From Methylotenera versatilis 301 (lineage in GTDB: Bacteria > Pseudomonadota > Gammaproteobacteria > Burkholderiales > Methylophilaceae), in the NCBI RefSeq assembly GCF_000093025.1, contig NC_014207.1, positions 2,232,001-2,296,000 on the forward strand: a DNA stretch of 64,000 nucleotides, read 5' to 3'. Positions 60,198-64,000 of the stretch are shown one piece after another. Below the pieces are notes generated by a model that worked only from the letters and a program-made list of their open reading frames with translations, was not told the origin of the DNA and searched no databases. Made by a program: the position numbers and the translations under genes. Positions within the stretch are counted from its first letter, which is position 1; each line of letters opens with the position of its first letter.

Positions 60198-61103
60198 TTA
60201 ATGGTTTAAGAAATAGTTAGCACTATTCACAAAACTATCGTGGTACTGAAAAATTGAACCGTGATTAGAGTCAGGATAAAGCACCAGTTGAGCATTTTTA
60301 AGTTGCTTGTACATAGTGATTGAGCCTTCAGTGTTTAACATCGTGTCATTGCTACCAGTGACGACTAATACAGGCTGGTTGATTGCTTTCAATGTTTTAA
60401 ATTCAGGGTCTGGTGTACTGGTAAATACAATCAATGCTTTACCATGTGCATCAGCAATTGCCTTACCGCTCTCAGGGTCACGATCTTTTGTTCTTGCATA
60501 TGCTCTAGACAAGAACTCACCACCTGCTTTTTTGCCTGCATCTGTTTGACTGAAAAATAGATAATCGCGTGGATCAGGTGCATTTGTTCTTGAAAATGCT
60601 TCACCAAGCACCTTCATCAAATTGTTGCCGCCGCCTTGATAAGTAGTTCCTGCCAGAATAACTTTATGTATTAATTCAGGATGTTGTACAGCTAATTCTT
60701 GAGCAATAAAACCACCCATAGAAAATCCTAGTAAATCAACTTGTTTGTAACCTAGTGCCCCAATAAATGCATAGGCATCCGTTGTCATTTGTTCAATGTT
60801 ATCTGCAACTACACCGTTAGTTGCACCGATGCCTCTATTGTTAAATACAACAACCGGTCGGGTTTTAGCGAAATCATTCACGACAGCTGGATCCCAAGAA
60901 TCCATCGTGCCAGTAAAGTGTTGCAAGAATACCAGTGGAGTTCCTGACTTTGGTCCCAAAGTCCGATATGAGAATTTAACGCCATTGGCTTCTATGTATT
61001 TGGTAGGGGTTGTTTCTAATTTATCTTCTGCAAATGCAGCACTAGGCTCAATTACAGAAAATGTTGCGGCAATTAACAATAGCGATTTTAAGATTTTATT
61101 CAT
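60198..61103 (-). CDS. Secreted alpha/beta hydrolase
   Basis: 301 residues. N-terminal signal peptide (about 1-25, ending AFAE), then an alpha/beta hydrolase core with oxyanion region LQHFTGTMDSWDP, nucleophile Ser in GFSMGGFIAQ, and the acid and His positions near GSNDTMLNTEG and SNHGS. Resembles haloperoxidase-type hydrolases. Periplasmic or exported; substrate unknown. First gene of the operon, with a candidate promoter and operators upstream. Confidence 0.9.
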   Translation of the reverse strand: MNKILKSLLLIAATFSVIEPSAAFAEDKLETTPTKYIEANGVKFSYRTLGPKSGTPLVFLQHFTGTMDSWDPAVVNDFAKTRPVVVFNNRGIGATNGVVADNIEQMTTDAYAFIGALGYKQVDLLGFSMGGFIAQELAVQHPELIHKVILAGTTYQGGGNNLMKVLGEAFSRTNAPDPRDYLFFSQTDAGKKAGGEFLSRAYARTKDRDPESGKAIADAHGKALIVFTSTPDPEFKTLKAINQPVLVVTGSNDTMLNTEGSITMYKQLKNAQLVLYPDSNHGSIFQYHDSFVNSANYFLNH

Positions 61104-61165
61104 TTACTACTCCTTCTAATTTAAGTATGTATTGCTAATAAACTTACTGAAAATTGATATTTAAT

Positions 61166-61177
61166 TACCAATCGGTA
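61166..61177. promoter_or_regulatory. Operator-like site 1 (TACCAATCGGTA)
   Basis: An inverted-repeat word TACC-n4-GGTA followed by CAT lies just downstream of the hydrolase promoter's -10 box, where a repressor would block transcription. A second similar word is at 61222-61233. Together they are candidate sites for the adjacent TetR protein. Confidence 0.6.
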
Positions 61178-61181
61178 CATA

Positions 61182-61211
61182 AATATAATCTAACGACTCT
61201 TGCTTTGTCAA
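61182..61211 (-). promoter_or_regulatory. Promoter of the hydrolase-MFS-KAS II operon
   Basis: On the minus strand TTGACA (61206-61211), an 18-base spacer and TATATT (61182-61187) form a near-consensus sigma-70 promoter. Operator-like site 1 lies immediately downstream, consistent with TetR repression. Confidence 0.6.
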
Positions 61212-61221
61212 TATATTTCTG

Positions 61222-61233
61222 TAACAATTGGTA
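61222..61233. promoter_or_regulatory. Operator-like site 2 (TAACAATTGGTA)
   Basis: Resembles site 1 and is followed by the same CAT. It sits between the tetR ATG and the shared promoter region, so it could also autoregulate tetR. Confidence 0.5.
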
Positions 61234-61258
61234 CATTATTAAATTAGCAGGATTTGAA

Positions 61259-61861
61259 ATGACCAACGAGGTTAAAAAGTCGCGAGGTCGTCCAAGAGTT
61301 TTTGATATGGATGAAGCTCTGGACATGGCATTGAAAATTTTTTGGGCAAGAGGCTATGAGGGAGCATCAATAGCTGAATTGACTGAAACAATCGGCGTTA
61401 GCAAACCCAGCTTGTATGCTGCTTTCGGGAATAAAGAAGAGTTATTTTATAAAGCATTAATGAGATATGCTTCTGGACCAGTGGCTTTTGTGAATGATGT
61501 TCTTAAGGAACCAACTGCACGCAAAGTCGCTGAAAGTTTTTTGCTAAGAGCTGCTGAATTTCTTACTGACCCACAACACCCCAAAGGTTGCATGATCGTT
61601 CAAGGAGCGCTTTCGAGTGGCGAGAGTGCTGAACTAGTTCGAGATATTCTAATCAATTTCAGAAAGTCGTATGAAAAAAAATTGGAAGATCGCTTCACGA
61701 AAGCTATCGTTGATGGCGATTTATCTAGCGATGCTAATCCTAAAAGCTTGGCAAAATATCTAGCCACCTTACACCAAGGTATGTCAGTGCAAGCAACTAG
61801 TGGCGCGACAAAAGATGAGCTTTTAGATATTGCTAATATAGCCCTGAAGATATGGCGCTAA
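61259..61861 (+). CDS. TetR family transcriptional regulator
   Basis: 200 residues from ATG 61259, chosen because earlier starts add a non-conserved 35-residue leader. Helix-turn-helix KSRGRPRVFDMDEALDMALKIFW ... SIAELTETIGVSKPSLYAAFGNKEELF is typical of AcrR-type repressors. Divergent from a secreted hydrolase, MFS exporter and KAS II operon, which it probably controls in response to a lipophilic ligand. Confidence 0.9.
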   Translation: MTNEVKKSRGRPRVFDMDEALDMALKIFWARGYEGASIAELTETIGVSKPSLYAAFGNKEELFYKALMRYASGPVAFVNDVLKEPTARKVAESFLLRAAEFLTDPQHPKGCMIVQGALSSGESAELVRDILINFRKSYEKKLEDRFTKAIVDGDLSSDANPKSLAKYLATLHQGMSVQATSGATKDELLDIANIALKIWR

Positions 61862-61987
61862 AAATAAATAGAATTCTCTTTCGTAATGGAAATTGTCTGC
61901 AATCGGGAAGCCAAAAGCAGTCAGAACAAACTGGTACATTCGACCCTATATAGTCACTCCATCCTGTTTTCAGCGATACTAATCACA

Positions 61988-62172
61988 ACTGGCAGGTAGC
62001 TGTCAGTGAAGACAGGACATGCACCTGCGGATTACGAATATTCGACCCTAACACTCGATGTTTTCCGCTTTGGCTTCGAGTCCGCAGGTGCGCTTGGGTT
62101 TATTAACGAATACTCAGGGCTCGCCGCACAACCGGCTCGCTATATTGGCTTCGCAAAACCCAGCATGCATGT
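61988..62172 (+). ncRNA. Predicted bridge (seeker) RNA of the IS110 element
   Basis: A 5' hairpin CTGTC/GACAG (62000-62015) is followed by a large stem-loop with perfect 11-bp stem (62021-62031/62081-62091) and a second with stem TGGGTTT/AAACCCA (62095-62101/62156-62162). Both loops carry ACGAATA at the left (62034, 62106) and TGGCTTCG at the right (62071, 62146), framing guides TTCGACCCT and TCCGCTT in loop 1, and CTCAGGGCT and CTATAT in loop 2. Loop 1 guides match the flanking target; loop 2 guides match the element ends. Transcription ends are not defined. Confidence 0.8.
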
Positions 62173-62206
62173 CCATATTGATAATCTACCACTAGTGGAG
62201 ATGATT

Positions 62207-63478
62207 ATGAAGACGCAATCTACACATTCTTTTACTGCTTTTATTGGCATTGATTGGGCCGACAAGAAGCATGATTTCTGTTTACTAGCTGCTGGTGCAG
62301 AACAACGGGAATTCGGAACCTTTGACCATACGCCTGAAGCCATTGCCTTATGGGCAAAGGCCTTGCATGATCGCTTTGATGGACCAATTGCGATCTGCCT
62401 TGAGTTATCCAAAGGCCCCTTGGTTTATGCGCTGCAGCGGTGTCCGTTTCTGGAGATATTTCCAGTACACCCGTCTACACTTGCCAAATACCGAGAAGCC
62501 TTCGTCCCCAGCCATGCCAAAGACGACCCAACGGATGCTGAAATGGCACTGGAGATATTGCTGCGTCACCCAGACAAGCTGGATCCTATCCAGTTGCAAA
62601 GTTCGCCTATGCGCATCTTGTCCAGACTCGTCGAAGAACGACGTACTTTAGTGAATGACGTGATAAGCATCACCAATCGTTTAACCAACGCACTTAAGCA
62701 ATACTACCCGCAAGCATTGGACTGGTTCGAGCATAAAGATACCTTGATATTCTGTGACTTTCTGAGCCGCTGGCCAACCCTCAAGCAGGTTAAACAGGCA
62801 AGACAATCCACGCTCGAATCATTCTTCCACCAGCACAATGTACGCCGTGCTTATCTCATTGAAAGACGTATTCAGGGGATTCGATCTGCAACTGCGTTGA
62901 CAGATGACGAAGCCGTGATTCGGCCCTATCAGATGGTCGTACAAGCGATGGTTGAACAATTACGCGCTCTATTACTAGCCATCGACCATTTCGATACTGA
63001 AATCGATCAGATTGCTAAAAGCCTGCCAGATTATGATTTGTTTGCCGCTTTACCTGGTGCGGGACATATCATGGCGCCTAGACTATTGGTTGCCTTTGGT
63101 GAGGAGCGTGATCGATATACCAATGCAGCGCAGATCCAGCGATATTCTGGTGTCGCGCCAGTGGTCGAGCGCAGCGGTAACAAGTGCTGGGTACATTGGC
63201 GTATCGCCTGTCCAACATTTTTAAGACAGACCTTTGTGGAATGGGCAGGTTCTACCATTCCTAGATCGTTCTGGGCTGGCGCTTACTATCAGCAGCAGCG
63301 TAACAAAGGCTGTTCTCACCGTGTTGCAGTTCGAGCCTTGGCATTTAAGTGGATTAGAATCCTCTATCGTTGCTGGGAATCAAGAATACCTTATGACGAG
63401 TCTATTTATTTAAACTCGCTACGACGCAGAGGTTCACCCTTACTAACAAACCTGTCGGAAAATGCAAAAATAACTTGA
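62207..63478 (+). CDS. IS110-family transposase (DEDD recombinase)
   Basis: 423 residues from ATG 62207, which has GGAG six bases upstream (an ATG at 62201 lies within that spacing). The RuvC-like domain has Asp in FIGIDWADKKHD, Glu in CLELSKGPL and paired Asp in AKDDPTDAEMA. The C-terminal Tnp domain contains LPGAGHIMAPRLLVAFG and a Ser-bearing segment (IQRYSGVAPVVERSG). Cuts and joins DNA with bridge RNA guidance in the family. Right end of the element follows the stop by only about 17 bases. Confidence 0.93.
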   Translation: MKTQSTHSFTAFIGIDWADKKHDFCLLAAGAEQREFGTFDHTPEAIALWAKALHDRFDGPIAICLELSKGPLVYALQRCPFLEIFPVHPSTLAKYREAFVPSHAKDDPTDAEMALEILLRHPDKLDPIQLQSSPMRILSRLVEERRTLVNDVISITNRLTNALKQYYPQALDWFEHKDTLIFCDFLSRWPTLKQVKQARQSTLESFFHQHNVRRAYLIERRIQGIRSATALTDDEAVIRPYQMVVQAMVEQLRALLLAIDHFDTEIDQIAKSLPDYDLFAALPGAGHIMAPRLLVAFGEERDRYTNAAQIQRYSGVAPVVERSGNKCWVHWRIACPTFLRQTFVEWAGSTIPRSFWAGAYYQQQRNKGCSHRVAVRALAFKWIRILYRCWESRIPYDESIYLNSLRRRGSPLLTNLSENAKIT

Positions 63479-63600
63479 CGGAGTGACTCAGGGCGCGAAG
63501 CGGACTTACGTAAACCTAACATAGAGGTTATCTTTTTGAGAAACACTTAGTACAAATGTCTGATGAGTCTACTTAAGCTTTTAGGAAAAATCAGCATAAG

Positions 63601-63626
63601 AAAAAGGCCGCAAAAGCGACCTTTTT
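63601..63626 (-). terminator. Terminator after the autotransporter gene
   Basis: AAAAAGGCCGC-AAAA-GCGACCTTTTT is a stem with one G-T-type mismatch; on the minus strand it ends in five T residues, just after the autotransporter stop. Confidence 0.7.
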
Positions 63627-63648
63627 ATAACTCACTAGAAAGTTAAAG

Positions 63649-64000
63649 TTAGAATTTCCATAACCCAACCACTTGACCAGACACAGCGTTATAACCAGAA
63701 GCTTTTTCGCCATCAAGATTTACACTGAAAGTAAAATTCTTAGTTTTTTGGAAAGCGATAGCGGCTCCAATGTTATAGGAGTTACTAGCAAGCTCCTGAC
63801 CTGGAGTGCTAAATGCTGCACCACCACCTGTAAATGTAGACGTAGTATCAATGCCATTGCTATTAAAATCATGACGCCAATTAGCATGTACTGATGGAAG
63901 TATGGTCAACCCGCTTGCAAGATCTTTTTGAGTCGACAATTTAGCACCGAATACACTACGCACTCGGTTAGCGGTTTCGCCTTGTACGTTCATAGACAAC
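63649..64000 (-). CDS. Autotransporter beta-barrel domain protein, N-terminus beyond the window
   Basis: 117 residues of the C-terminal translocation barrel are visible, with alternating strands (GLTILPSVHANWRHDFNS, NSYNIGAAIAFQ, FTFSVNLDGEKASGYN) and a terminal GLWKF, the outer membrane sorting signature ending in Phe. The reading frame is open at the right edge, so the passenger domain lies outside. A terminator follows. Confidence 0.85.
   Translation of the reverse strand, partial: LSMNVQGETANRVRSVFGAKLSTQKDLASGLTILPSVHANWRHDFNSNGIDTTSTFTGGGAAFSTPGQELASNSYNIGAAIAFQKTKNFTFSVNLDGEKASGYNAVSGQVVGLWKF

Larger units (their letters stand above)
61946..63495 (+). mobile_element. IS110-family insertion sequence with upstream bridge RNA
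   Basis: Boundaries were read from four guide matches of the candidate bridge RNA: CT core at 61946-61947 on the left and the 63494-63495 pair on the right. Subterminal 9-bp inverted repeats are AGTCACTCC (61952-61960) and GGAGTGACT (63480-63488). The left end has about 260 non-coding bases, the right end about 17. No target-site duplication is expected in this family. The element is complete-looking and likely active or recently so. Confidence 0.85.

Overview
The window looks like chromosomal DNA of a methylotrophic betaproteobacterium, most likely a Methylophilaceae member such as Methylotenera. This is inferred from low-to-moderate GC, the protein style, and gene neighbourhoods such as edd-eda, creBCD and adjacent hld/waa blocks. 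No methanol or methylamine oxidation gene is present to prove it.

Layout. 1-7.5 kb: diguanylate cyclase (cut by the window edge), dapB, a BamE with a long low-complexity tail, fur, recN, nadK, hrcA. 7.5-12.1 kb: hemH, then heptose synthesis and transfer (hldD, hldE, waaF). 12.3-19 kb: three small membrane or envelope proteins, an LpxO-like lipid A hydroxylase, a HAD phosphatase and the Entner-Doudoroff pair eda/edd. 19-24.9 kb: an LPS-core operon with glycosyltransferases, an O-antigen-ligase-like protein, heptosyltransferases and a lipid A acyltransferase. 25-29 kb: grpE-dnaK-dnaJ with sigma-32-like promoters and no visible CIRCE. 29-33.3 kb: parE-parC. 33.5-37.6 kb: a thioredoxin-like protein and creB-creC-creD. 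37.7-43 kb: housekeeping genes (GIY-YIG, gloA, ferredoxin, coaD, rsmD) and an M16 peptidase pair. 43-48 kb: a FadL-type porin, a split YeeE/YedE pair, ftsY-ftsE-ftsX.

From about 48.2 kb the window becomes accessory: a stand-alone zinc-binding CZB domain protein, several tiny proteins, an EAL phosphodiesterase and a GAF-GGDEF cyclase, separated by unusually long, hairpin-rich spacers. Then come a membrane protein, an ADP-ribosylglycohydrolase homologue lacking its metal aspartates, a luciferase-like oxidoreductase, a Lon-substrate-binding-domain gene broken by an in-frame TGA, and an operon (alpha/beta hydrolase, MFS exporter, KAS II) divergent from a TetR regulator with two matching operator-like sites.

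The most interesting object is the IS110-family element at about 61.95-63.49 kb. Its left non-coding end folds into a 5' hairpin plus two large stem-loops. Both loops share the same frame (ACGAATA ... TGGCTTCG) around variable segments, and all four variable segments match the DNA on the two sides of the element's two boundaries. This is the architecture of a bridge (seeker) RNA, so the guide assignments, element ends and original target can be read from the sequence. The window ends inside an autotransporter beta-barrel gene.
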